Shown one piece after another: positions 1 through 5,771 of a stretch of 6,161 bases of DNA; the stretch's first letter is position 1, and every line of letters begins with the position of its first letter. This DNA is from Vulcanococcus sp. SFB_649D_100_25 (GTDB lineage Bacteria; Cyanobacteriota; Cyanobacteriia; PCC-6307; Cyanobiaceae). The DNA lies in NCBI GenBank assembly GCA_030833825.1, contig JAURGL010000102.1, forward strand, positions 1 to 6,161, given 5' to 3'. The notes below the pieces were generated by a model. It ran no database searches. It worked only from the letters and a program-made list of their open reading frames with translations, and was not told the DNA's origin. The translations under genes were made by a program, and so were the position numbers.

Positions 1-652
1 GCTGCCGATGCGGGTCCCCCTGGTGGTCTCGAACCACCCTGATCTCGGCCCGATCGCCCAGGAATTCGGGGCGGCCTTTGCGCACGTCCCGATTGCCGCG
101 GCCAATCGGGAGGCGGCCGAGGCCCGTCACCTGGAGCTGCTGGCGGAGCACGGCATTGAGCTCGTGGTCCTGGCCAAGTACATGCAGATCCTGACGCCTG
201 GTTTTCTCGCGGCGTTTGATCCCCCCGATGCCTTCCACCGGGTGATCAACATTCACCACTCCTTCCTGCCAGCGTTCAAGGGGGCACAGCCCTATCACCG
301 GGCCTGGGAGCGGGGCGTGAAGCTGATCGGAGCCACGGGCCACTACGTGACCGAGGAGCTCGATGGCGGCCCGATCATTGCCCAGTCCACCGTGAGCGTG
401 AGTCACCGCGATGAGGTTGAAGACCTGATTCGCAAGGGGCGCGATACCGAGCGCCTGGCCCTGGCCCGCGAGCACTTGCTGGCCCTGGTGGCGGCCAAGG
501 GCGACCACGGCCTGCTCATCGCCCGCAAGCACATGGGCTGGACCTGCACCGGCTTCGCCGGGGCCCCGCAGCTGCGCCACGCCCTGATGCGCGCCCCAAC
601 GCCCGCAGAAGCCCTGGCCCTGCTGGATCAAGCGAGCGCTGGGCTCTGCTGA
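1..652 (+). CDS. purU: Formyltetrahydrofolate deformylase PurU, 5'-truncated by the window edge and with an atypical C-terminus
   Basis: PurU hydrolyses 10-formyltetrahydrofolate to formate and tetrahydrofolate in the cytoplasm, supplying formate and balancing the one-carbon pool. The frame is already open at base 2 (Leu-Pro before the Met at 8), so that Met is internal. The N-terminal ACT domain and the first ~70 residues of a ~280-residue protein lie outside the window. Counting from the Met at 8, the formyltransferase-fold catalytic residues are present: Asn81 and His83 in INIHHSFLPAFKGA, and Asp119 in EELDGGPII; AKYMQILTPGFL (56-67) is also PurU-typical. PurU similarity continues through RKGRDTERLALAR (142-154). 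The protein should then finish within about 20 residues with a short beta-strand tail. Instead about 60 unrelated residues follow that resemble a Dus C-terminus (separate entry). The TGA at 650-652 lies 5 bp from the convergent DUF4079 gene. The family is secure for residues 1-150; whether the hybrid product works is doubtful. Confidence 0.85.
   Translation, partial: LPMRVPLVVSNHPDLGPIAQEFGAAFAHVPIAAANREAAEARHLELLAEHGIELVVLAKYMQILTPGFLAAFDPPDAFHRVINIHHSFLPAFKGAQPYHRAWERGVKLIGATGHYVTEELDGGPIIAQSTVSVSHRDEVEDLIRKGRDTERLALAREHLLALVAAKGDHGLLIARKHMGWTCTGFAGAPQLRHALMRAPTPAEALALLDQASAGLC
464..652 (+). other. Segment resembling the 3' end of a DusB-type tRNA-dihydrouridine synthase, in frame with purU
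   Basis: From about Ala153 of the purU frame onward the protein reads like the helical C-terminal RNA-binding domain of bacterial and cyanobacterial DusB/NifR3 proteins. It has AREHLLALVAAKGDHGLL, then the hallmark IARKHMGWTCTGFAGA, then a PQLRHALMRAPTP / AEALALLDQ ending. Known Dus tails have the order (A)RKH-x-x-W-Y-x-x-G-x-x-GA-x-x-LR followed by an acidic helix, which matches this segment. The catalytic Cys and FMN barrel of Dus are absent because they would lie upstream. Both protein families can plausibly read LALARE/LAREH near the join, so the breakpoint probably lies around bases 455-475, where CTGGCC also occurs twice in tandem. The assignment rests on motif recognition, not an alignment. 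Confidence 0.65.
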
Positions 653-657
653 TCGCC

Positions 658-1299
658 TCAGCCCTGGCCGATCTGCAGGAGATCCCGGCAGCCCGTGATC
701 GCCTGCACCGCCAGCAGCACCATGATCAGGAGGTTGGTGGTGACATGCAGCCGTCTCCACCCCAGCTGCTTGGTGATCTCCGGCCGTGCCGCCAGGTTGA
801 ACAGGAACAACCCCGTGAGCAGGACACCACTCCAGTAGTGGGAGCCCCAGAAGGCCCCACTGAAGGGGTTATCCGAGAGGCGCCAGATCTCCGGTTGACT
901 GCCAAGCCCCAGCAGACCCGCCCAGGTGAGCAGGCTGAAGCTGGACCGCAGGCCCGGCTGCTTCACCTTGAGCAGGGCCAGCAGGGCCACCAGCGTCCCG
1001 GCCGCCACCAGCAAGAGCAGCGCCAAGCGAGCAGGGCCTCCCTCAAACACAGCCCCAGGCAGCACCGCCTTGTGGATGAAGGAATACACCAGGGCAATCA
1101 GCACCGCCACCACCACACCTGCGGTCGCCCAGCCGCCATGGTCGGCATGCTCCTTCGGCACCGGGGCCGGCTGCTGGGTGATCCCAAGGCGGTTCTCGCG
1201 CACGAGGATCCCAAGGCGAATCGTGGCCCCCATCACGGGGTACACAAACAAGATCACCAGCACCGGATGGAGCAGGGAGAACCAATCGATCGCCGTCAC
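658..1299 (-). CDS. DUF4079 family integral membrane protein
   Basis: This is a cyanobacterial DUF4079 protein of 213 residues with no established function. About six hydrophobic segments are visible, near residues 8-30, 58-80, 90-110, 119-134, 155-172 and 187-204. The loops carry several histidines next to or within membrane segments (His11, His51, His54, His76, His154 in GSHYWSG, His185 in RRLHVTTN). That pattern would suit a cytochrome b561-like haem or quinone protein, but this is inference only. The start is GTG at 1299, supported by a strong AAGGAGGT at 1303-1310 just upstream. The cobI stop codon lies inside that ribosome-binding site, so the two genes are almost certainly co-transcribed and translationally coupled. 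The gene ends 5 bp from the convergent purU frame with no separate terminator. The family call is firm; the role is unknown. Confidence 0.85.
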   Translation of the reverse strand: MTAIDWFSLLHPVLVILFVYPVMGATIRLGILVRENRLGITQQPAPVPKEHADHGGWATAGVVVAVLIALVYSFIHKAVLPGAVFEGGPARLALLLLVAAGTLVALLALLKVKQPGLRSSFSLLTWAGLLGLGSQPEIWRLSDNPFSGAFWGSHYWSGVLLTGLFLFNLAARPEITKQLGWRRLHVTTNLLIMVLLAVQAITGCRDLLQIGQG

Positions 1300-1302
1300 G
1301 GC

Positions 1303-1310
1303 ACCTCCTT
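1303..1310 (-). promoter_or_regulatory. Strong Shine-Dalgarno of the DUF4079 gene, overlapping the cobI stop codon
   Basis: The minus strand reads AAGGAGGT, a near-perfect anti-16S match, 3-4 nt before the GTG start at 1299. The first A is the last base of the cobI TGA stop (1312-1310). This fixes the GTG as the start and implies that ribosomes finishing cobI can reinitiate directly on the DUF4079 gene. Confidence 0.8.
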
Positions 1311-2104
1311 CAGGGCAACACCGCCGGCCAGCCTTGGCGGATCAATAACAGTGAAAAGTAAGGCTGCTCGGCCGGGCTGACCGCACTGGCGCGGGCCAGG
1401 AGCTGATCAGGCCAGCCGACCCGCTGGGCAAACAGACTCTGCTCCAGCAGGCCCCGGCGCTCGAGATGCGGCTGCACCCAACTCCAGCGGTGCCCCAGCT
1501 TGAGCAGGGCCAGAACCGTGCCCGAGGCGGCCGCCTGATCCAGCAGGACCTCGAGTTCAGCCTCCGTCTCCGGGGTGGGGCGCACCAGCAGCGCTTCCTG
1601 TTGCAGCGCCAATGGCCAGGGAATGCCTGAGGAGGAAGCGGCCGCCGCCGCCGCCGAAGCGGCACTGATGCCGGGAATCACGGCAACCGGAACGCTGGGG
1701 TGGCGCTCCGCCAGGGCGATCAAGGCATAGGAGCAGCTGGCGTACAGCGAACTGTCGCCCTCACAGAGCAGCACGACGCGATGGCCCCTGGCCACCTCAG
1801 CGGCCAGGGCAGCGGCAGCGGCGTGCCAGGCCTCCCGGCGGGGCTCCACCTCCTGCACCATCGGGAAGAGCAGGGGCATCCGCCGTTGCTGCTCGCCAAT
1901 CCAGGGGGCCGCGATCCGGGCAGCCATTCCTTCGGCATCAGCCCGTGCCACGGGATAGGCCACCACATCAGCGGCCGCGATCGCCCGCAGGGCCGCCACG
2001 GTGAGCAACTCGGGATCCCCCGGACCTACGCCCACGAGGGTGACGAGCGCCTGCGCGCTCCGGCTTTCCTCCCCCAGGGCCCGCAGGATCGCTGAGGAGC
2101 TCAT
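1310..2104 (-). CDS. cobI: Precorrin-2 / cobalt-factor-II C20-methyltransferase CobI (CbiL)
   Basis: This enzyme uses S-adenosylmethionine to methylate C20 of precorrin-2 or its cobalt complex, an early committed cytoplasmic step of the corrin ring in (pseudo)cobalamin synthesis. From the ATG at 2104 the protein is 264 residues, normal for the family. Tetrapyrrole methylase motifs are in order: [15 protein letters not shown] (21-35) is the N-terminal SAM-site loop; [14 protein letters not shown] (110-123) is the GD-containing substrate/SAM loop; [10 protein letters not shown] (142-151) is the PGIS motif. A run of Ala/Ser (149-159) after PGIS is low complexity but family-compatible. The ATG has a poor upstream spacing: AAAGGAG on the minus strand (2127-2121) lies 16 nt away. 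The same site is only 4 nt from an in-frame TTG at 2116, giving 268 residues, so that start is a real alternative. It forms an operon with the DUF4079 gene and is divergent from mtnD. Confidence 0.9.
   Translation of the reverse strand: MSSSAILRALGEESRSAQALVTLVGVGPGDPELLTVAALRAIAAADVVAYPVARADAEGMAARIAAPWIGEQQRRMPLLFPMVQEVEPRREAWHAAAAALAAEVARGHRVVLLCEGDSSLYASCSYALIALAERHPSVPVAVIPGISAASAAAAAASSSGIPWPLALQQEALLVRPTPETEAELEVLLDQAAASGTVLALLKLGHRWSWVQPHLERRGLLEQSLFAQRVGWPDQLLARASAVSPAEQPYFSLLLIRQGWPAVLP
1977..1984. repeat. HIP1 palindrome GCGATCGC
   Basis: This is an exact copy of the octamer GCGATCGC, the highly iterated palindrome enriched in many cyanobacterial genomes. It lies inside cobI. A second copy lies in miaE. 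Two copies in 6 kb modestly support a cyanobacterial source; no local function is implied. Confidence 0.6.
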
Positions 2105-2156
2105 GGGGGGAGGCAACTGGCTCCTTTCTAAGCTGATGCCCCCGCAGGGAGGATCG
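2105..2156. promoter_or_regulatory. 52-bp divergent intergenic region between cobI and mtnD
   Basis: The gap holds both genes' translation signals: AAAGGAG for cobI on the minus strand (2127-2121) and GGGAGGA for mtnD on the plus strand (2147-2153). Little room remains for two complete promoters, so at least one probably extends into the opposite gene's 5' coding region. I cannot pick a convincing -10/-35 pair. The gap is far too short for a cobalamin or SAM riboswitch. Confidence 0.5.
2147..2153 (+). promoter_or_regulatory. Shine-Dalgarno of mtnD
   Basis: GGGAGGA lies 3 nt before the ATG at 2157 and decides this start over longer in-frame extensions back to 2001. Confidence 0.7.
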
Positions 2157-2711
2157 ATGAGCGACCTGCAAATCTTTCTTGCCGGAGCTGAGGTCGACGG
2201 GCCACCCCTACCTGTTCTGGCCACTAACGACCCCGCGGTGATGGCAGCCGAGCTGGCTCAGCGGGGCATTGGCTTTGAACGCTGGCCCGCCCGAGCTGAA
2301 CTTCCTGACGGGGCGGGACCTGAAGCCGTCCTGCAGGCCTATGCCGCTGAGATCCAGCGGGTGCAGGCGCGCGGCACTTACCCCACGGTGGATGCGATCC
2401 GGGTGACGCCGGAGCACCCCGATCGCGAAGCCCTCCGCCAGAAGTTCCTGTCCGAGCACACCCACAGCGAAGACGAAGTGCGCTTCTTCGTGGAAGGGAA
2501 AGGTCTGTTCTGCCTGCACATCGGCGATGAGGTGCTGCAGGTGCTCTGCGAAGCCGACGACTGGATCAGCGTGCCCGCCGGCACGAAGCACTGGTTCGAC
2601 ATGGGCAGCGCCCCGCAGTTCTGCGCCATCCGCTTTTTCGATAACCCCGATGGCTGGGTCGCCCAATTCACCGGCCACGCCATCGCTGAGCGCTATCCCC
2701 TCTTGGCGTGA
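2157..2711 (+). CDS. mtnD: Acireductone dioxygenase (methionine salvage)
   Basis: MtnD is a small cytoplasmic cupin metalloenzyme of the methylthioadenosine salvage pathway. With Fe(II) it cleaves acireductone to the methionine precursor 4-methylthio-2-oxobutanoate plus formate; with Ni(II) it makes an off-pathway product with CO release. The metal cannot be read from sequence. The 184-residue length is usual. Metal ligands are visible: His101, His103 and Glu107 in [15 protein letters not shown], and His145 in [30 protein letters not shown] (116-132) and the [13 protein letters not shown] / YPLLA ending match the gamma-proteobacterial-type branch closely. The ATG at 2157 is fixed by GGGAGGA 3 nt upstream; upstream in-frame codons overlap cobI on the other strand and look non-coding. 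No other mtn gene is in the window. The gene lies on the + strand between minus-strand miaE and cobI. The stop is 3 bp from the convergent miaE stop. Confidence 0.95.
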   Translation: MSDLQIFLAGAEVDGPPLPVLATNDPAVMAAELAQRGIGFERWPARAELPDGAGPEAVLQAYAAEIQRVQARGTYPTVDAIRVTPEHPDREALRQKFLSEHTHSEDEVRFFVEGKGLFCLHIGDEVLQVLCEADDWISVPAGTKHWFDMGSAPQFCAIRFFDNPDGWVAQFTGHAIAERYPLLA

Positions 2712-2716
2712 GCGCT
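2689..2716. other. Paired AGCGCT palindromes across the mtnD/miaE convergent stops
   Basis: Two AGCGCT hexamers (2689-2694 and 2711-2716) are separated by 16 nt and can pair as a 6-bp stem on either strand. They span the mtnD stop (TGA 2709-2711) and reach into the miaE stop (TAG, 2717-2715). There is no T-run on either side, so a role as a bidirectional transcript end is only a possibility. Confidence 0.3.
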
Positions 2717-3344
2717 AAGCCAAACCAACGGAGTGCATGCGCACCAGTTCAGGCGCCGGCAGGTCGCCCCGCAAGGCCTCGCTTTCAGCGGCCGCCAGCT
2801 CCTCCAAGCGCTCCACGGTGACCTCACGGCCAAAGCGCTGTTCGCACAGCACCCAATAGAGGCCGAAATGGCGAGCCTCACTCGCCAAGAGCTCGCCATA
2901 GAGCTCCCTGAGCTCGGCGTCGGGGCTATGGGCAGCGAGCAACGCCATCCGTTCGTGGCTGCGGGCCTCAATCAAGCCCGCCACCAAAAACGAATCGAGC
3001 ATCCGCTGCGGCTCCCCTTTGCGCACCAGGGCGCTCAGGCTGGAGCCGTAGGCCGGGGCCGGGAGGGGCTTCAGGGGTATGCCGCGTCTCTGGAGCAGGG
3101 CCAGGACCTGCTCGAAATGCTCCAACTCCTCTCGGGCCAGCGCACTGAGCAGCCCCCCCAGCTCTTCATCGGAGGGGTACCGAAACATCAGCTGCAGGGC
3201 GACCCCAGCGGCCTTGCGTTCGCAATGGGCATGGTCGATCAGGACCAGATCAGGCCGAGCGATCGCCTGCTCCACCCATTGAGACGAGCTCGGCCCCGCC
3301 AGCCAGCGCACGCGGGCGACGGGGTTCTCCAACACCACAGTCAT
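2715..3344 (-). CDS. miaE: tRNA-(ms2io6A)-hydroxylase MiaE
   Basis: MiaE is a non-haem diiron monooxygenase that hydroxylates the isopentenyl group of 2-methylthio-N6-isopentenyladenosine at position 37 of tRNAs reading UNN codons. The protein has 209 residues, a normal length. The ferritin-like four-helix diiron ligand set is complete: Glu42 ([10 protein letters not shown]), Glu73 with His76 (EELEHFE), Glu126 ([10 protein letters not shown]) and Glu156 with His159 ([10 protein letters not shown]). The ATG at 3344-3342 overlaps the aroQ TGA as ATGA, so the two genes are co-transcribed and coupled. The tRNA-Tyr gene encoded ~530 bp away has the A36-A37-A38 sequence recognised by the upstream enzyme MiaA, so it is a plausible substrate. 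The adjacency may be chance. Confidence 0.93.
   Translation of the reverse strand: MTVVLENPVARVRWLAGPSSSQWVEQAIARPDLVLIDHAHCERKAAGVALQLMFRYPSDEELGGLLSALAREELEHFEQVLALLQRRGIPLKPLPAPAYGSSLSALVRKGEPQRMLDSFLVAGLIEARSHERMALLAAHSPDAELRELYGELLASEARHFGLYWVLCEQRFGREVTVERLEELAAAESEALRGDLPAPELVRMHSVGLA
3259..3266. repeat. HIP1 palindrome GCGATCGC
   Basis: An exact HIP1 octamer inside miaE, the second in this window; it is a cyanobacterial genome signature rather than a local signal. Confidence 0.6.
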
Positions 3345-3781
3345 GGCTGGCCCCGCAGCCGCGCCAACAGGCCCTGCAGGGCCAGCTCGTAGCTGGCGGG
3401 CCCGAACCCTGAGATCACTCCGATGGCTTTGTCAGCCAGATAGGAGTTGTGTCGGAAGGCTTCTCGGGCGTGCACGTTGCTGAGGTGCAGCTCCACAAAG
3501 GGGATCGCCACCCCCAGGAGGGCGTCGCGCAGGGCAATGGAGGTATGGGTCAGGGCTCCTGCATTAATGAGGATGCCGTCCACCTGCCCCCGGGCCTGGT
3601 GAATGCGATCCACCAGGGCCCCCTCATGGTTGCTCTGAAAGCAGGAGAGCTCCACCCCGCGTTCGGCCGCCTGGGCCCCCAGGCGCTGCTCAATCTCAGC
3701 CAGGGTGTCGGCCCCGTAGAGACCGGGTTCCCGCAGGCCTAACAGGTTGAGGTTGGGGCCGTTGAGCAACAACACGCGCAT
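3341..3781 (-). CDS. aroQ: 3-dehydroquinate dehydratase, type II
   Basis: AroQ converts 3-dehydroquinate to 3-dehydroshikimate, the third step of the shikimate pathway to chorismate and aromatic amino acids. It is a cytoplasmic dodecamer with a flavodoxin-like fold. From ATG 3781 it has 146 residues, typical of the family, starting [15 protein letters not shown]. Residues equivalent to the Mycobacterium tuberculosis active site are all present: Asn10, Arg17 and Tyr22 (REPGLYG), Asn73 (INAGALTHT) with His79, Glu97 and His99 (VELHLSN), Arg106 and Arg110. An in-frame GTG at 3808 would add nine residues (MDSRLPAPA). I prefer ATG because homologues begin there. A TACGAT -10-like box on the minus strand (3821-3816) would also give a short leader for ATG but almost none for GTG. 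Neither start has a Shine-Dalgarno. The gene overlaps miaE by 4 nt. Confidence 0.93.
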   Translation of the reverse strand: MRVLLLNGPNLNLLGLREPGLYGADTLAEIEQRLGAQAAERGVELSCFQSNHEGALVDRIHQARGQVDGILINAGALTHTSIALRDALLGVAIPFVELHLSNVHAREAFRHNSYLADKAIGVISGFGPASYELALQGLLARLRGQP

Positions 3782-3874
3782 CGCAGGCGCCGGCAATCGG
3801 GAGTCCACTGAAGGGATCGTAAGGAGCGAGGCCAGAGGGGACCCGCCGACTGGTAAGTTCTTGGGGTGTGGTTC
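3782..3874. promoter_or_regulatory. Divergent promoter region between aroQ-miaE and the tRNA-Tyr/Thr pair
   Basis: This 93-bp gap must contain the start signals for both directions. Candidate -10 boxes of the TANNNT type are TACGAT on the minus strand (3821-3816) for aroQ and TAAGTT on the plus strand (3854-3859) for the tRNAs, placing a start about 10 nt before the mature tRNA-Tyr end. I see no matching -35 hexamer for either, so these are weak calls. Confidence 0.3.
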
Positions 3875-3956
3875 GGGTCGGTGCCCGAGTGGTTAATGGG
3901 GGCGGACTGTAAATCCGCTGGCTCTGCCTACGCTGGTTCAAATCCAGCCCGGCCCA
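3875..3956 (+). tRNA. tRNA-Tyr (anticodon GUA)
   Basis: This is an 82-nt class II tRNA. The acceptor stem is 3875-3881 with 3949-3955, containing one G-U pair, and the discriminator A is at 3956. The anticodon stem is GCGGA/TCCGC (3902-3906, 3914-3918) with loop CTGTAAA and anticodon GTA at 3909-3911. The extended variable arm (3919-3931) has a GGC/GCC mini-stem, as bacterial tRNA-Tyr does. The T arm GCTGG-TTCAAAT-CCAGC spans 3932-3948. CCA is not encoded (ACCT follows). A36-A37-A38 fits the MiaA/MiaB/MiaE modification pathway. It lies 10 bp before tRNA-Thr, so they are probably one transcript. Confidence 0.96.
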
Positions 3957-3966
3957 CCTTCCACAT

Positions 3967-4038
<72 letters not shown>

Positions 4039-4051
4039 TCCCAAAAACACC

Positions 4052-4101
4052 GACAAGCCAAGTGGCACCAGGCTTGTCATCCGCGCTCTGGCGCTTTTTT
4101 T
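4052..4101 (+). terminator. Probable intrinsic terminator of the tRNA-Tyr/Thr transcript
   Basis: A perfect 8-bp stem GACAAGCC/GGCTTGTC (4052-4059, 4071-4078) has an 11-nt loop that itself contains TGG/CCA. A small GCGC-TCTG-GCGC hairpin (4083-4094) follows immediately, then seven Ts (4095-4101). The T-tract directly after a GC-only stem is the terminator signature, although that stem is only 4 bp; the stronger first stem probably helps. On the opposite strand the first stem is followed by GGTGTTTTTGG, so weak termination the other way is possible. Confidence 0.55.
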
Positions 4102-4314
4102 GTGTCCGCCTTCAGAGCCTGAAGACCGGCGCTGTTCGATGAACATTGGATCACCGCTGATCCGGAAGTCGTACAGCCAAAACATTCCCCAACGGGCGAA
4201 AGTTTGCGGTCTTCTGTGCAGCGACAACACCGCCTGATCGACGGGCTGAGAGCAACGGAACCCACAGACCGGGGGTGGGCCGGTTTGGAATGGATGGGAC
4301 CCCATCTCGTTCCC
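4102..4314 (+). other. 213-bp gene-free leader upstream of the aldehyde dehydrogenase gene, with two small inverted repeats
   Basis: No convincing protein-coding gene lies here. Two perfect small inverted repeats are visible: CTTCAG-AGC-CTGAAG (4110-4124) and GGATCA-CCGC-TGATCC (4148-4163), the second extendable by two G-T pairs. Neither is followed by a T-run. They could be operator-like or leader structures, or chance. I cannot identify a promoter with confidence. Confidence 0.35.
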
Positions 4315-5690
4315 ATGGTTCTCGCCACCCCGGTCTCTGCCATGCGCCAGCTGGTGTGCCAGGGGCAAACGCGGCCTTTGCAATGGCGGCTCGAGCAGCT
4401 CAGTCGCTTGGAGCAAGCCCTTGCGGAGCACACCGATGCGGTGCTCGAAGCCCTGGCATCGGATCTGGGCAAGCCGCCTGTGGAGGCCTATTTCGAGGTG
4501 GTGGCCATCCGCCAGGAACTCCAACTCTGCCGCCGGCAGCTGCGGCGCTGGATGGCCCCCAGGCGGGTCAGCGTGCCCCTGAGCCAACGGCCAGGACGGG
4601 CGGAGGTCATCCCCGAGCCCCTGGGCTGCGTGCTTGTGATCGGCCCCTGGAACTACCCGTTCCATCTGACCCTGCAACCCCTGGTGAGTGCGCTTGCGGC
4701 CGGTAACACCGCCGTCCTGAAGCCCTCGGAGCACGCCCCCGCCACGGCCCAGTTGATCGCAACGCTGATCAGCGGCTGCTTTGAGCCGACCTGCGTGCAG
4801 GTGGTGCGGGGGATGGGGGCGTCGCTGCGGCCCTCCTCCAGGAGCAGTTCGACCACATCTTCTTCACCGGTGGTGAGCGGGTCGGGAAACTGGTGATGGC
4901 CGCCGCTGCAGCACACCTCACCCCGGTCACCCTGGAGCTGGGCGGGAAAAGCCCCGCAGTGGTGCTCCAGGACGCCGATCTCAGCGTCACCAGCCGGCGC
5001 CTGGTGTGGGGCAAATCGCTGAATGCCGGGCAGACCTGCATCGCACCGGATTACCTGCTGGTGGAGCGCGGCCTTCGAGAGACCCTGGTCTCCCAGATGG
5101 GCGAGCGCCTGGACCAGTGCTTCGGGGAAGCGCCCCTGCAGTCGCCCGATCTCGCCCGAATCGTCAACGACGCGCAATATCAGCGGCTCAGCCAGCTGCT
5201 GGAGCAGGCCCGCAGCAAGGGTCAGGTTCTGGTGGGCGGTCAGTGCGATCCCAGCCAACGGCGCATCGCTCCCACCCTGCTGAGGGTGGACGATTTCAAC
5301 GATCCCCTCATGCAGGAGGAGCTGTTCGGTCCGCTGCTCCCGGTGCTGGAGGTGGACAACCTCCAGCAGGCGATCGAACGGATCAATGCCCGACCCAAGC
5401 CCCTGGCGCTCTATCTCTTCAGCCAATCCGAGCAAGCCCAGGAGCAGATCCTGCAGAACACCAGCTCCGGCGGTGTGTGTTTCAACGACGTGGTGATGCA
5501 CGTGGGGGTGCCGGAGCTGCCCTTCGGGGGCGTCGGCGCCAGTGGCATGGGGGCCTACCACGGGCAAGCAGGGTTCAACACCTTCTCCCATCAACGCAGC
5601 GTTCTGCGTCGCCCGTTCCGCCTGGATGTTCCGTTCCGCTATCCGCCCTACGCAGGGCGTTTGCCCATGATGCGCCGCCTACTCGGCTGA
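4315..5690 (+). pseudogene. Aldehyde dehydrogenase family protein (class-3-like), interrupted by a -1 frameshift near 4812
   Basis: The family oxidises aliphatic or aromatic aldehydes to acids with NAD(P)+; cyanobacterial relatives act on fatty aldehydes or apocarotenals (family knowledge; substrate not deducible here). Restoring one G gives 458 residues from ATG 4315, the usual length. The signature set is then complete: GPWNYPF with catalytic-site Asn113, NTAVLKPSEHAP with Lys136, FFTGGERVGK (184-192), LELGGKSP with general base Glu208, NAGQTC with nucleophile Cys242, EELFGP (335-340), and the LPFGGVGASGMG and FRYPPYAG ending. The frames break at GTGCGGGGGATGGGGGC (4804-4820). Upstream coding runs on to a TGA at 4894-4896. 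The downstream frame is open from 4812 and has a chance GTG at 4893. The first piece lacks Glu208 and Cys242 and the second lacks the cofactor-binding half, so neither could work alone. ATG 4315 is chosen from family N-termini; ATG 4294 is possible. No clear Shine-Dalgarno is visible. Confidence 0.88.
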
Positions 5691-5715
5691 GCCATTTCCA
5701 TGCCTTATCGAACGA

Positions 5716-5739
5716 GGGCTAGCGCTGGCCGCTGAGCCC
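5716..5739 (+). terminator. Imperfect hairpin after the aldehyde dehydrogenase gene, no T-run
   Basis: GGGCTAGCG pairs with CGCT-AGCCC (one bulged G) around a CTGGC loop, 26 nt after the stop. Its GC-rich 9-bp stem could end transcription or stabilise the transcript, but the missing T-tract makes an intrinsic terminator uncertain. It also lies just upstream of a TATGGT -10-like box at 5742-5747 for the next gene. Confidence 0.3.
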
Positions 5740-5771
5740 CGTATGGTGCGCCCAGTCGACCGCCGAACTCC

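Noticed and set aside
745..1380. Long plus-strand open frame opposite the DUF4079 gene (211 codons)
   Set aside because: It is Gln/Arg/His-rich with no recognisable domain and is the antisense of a well-supported gene with a strong ribosome-binding site; long antisense frames are expected at this GC content.
2105..2156. Cobalamin riboswitch for cobI or SAM-type riboswitch for mtnD
   Set aside because: The intergenic gap is 52 bp, mostly occupied by ribosome-binding sites, which is too short for either aptamer, and no characteristic conserved boxes are visible.
2733..3392. 219-codon plus-strand frame opposite miaE
   Set aside because: It is a shadow of miaE, whose full diiron ligand set is on the minus strand, and it lacks any recognisable motif.
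4653..5594. 313-codon minus-strand frame opposite the aldehyde dehydrogenase
   Set aside because: The plus strand encodes clear aldehyde dehydrogenase motifs throughout; the antisense product is low-complexity His/Gly/Leu-rich and matches no family I recognise.
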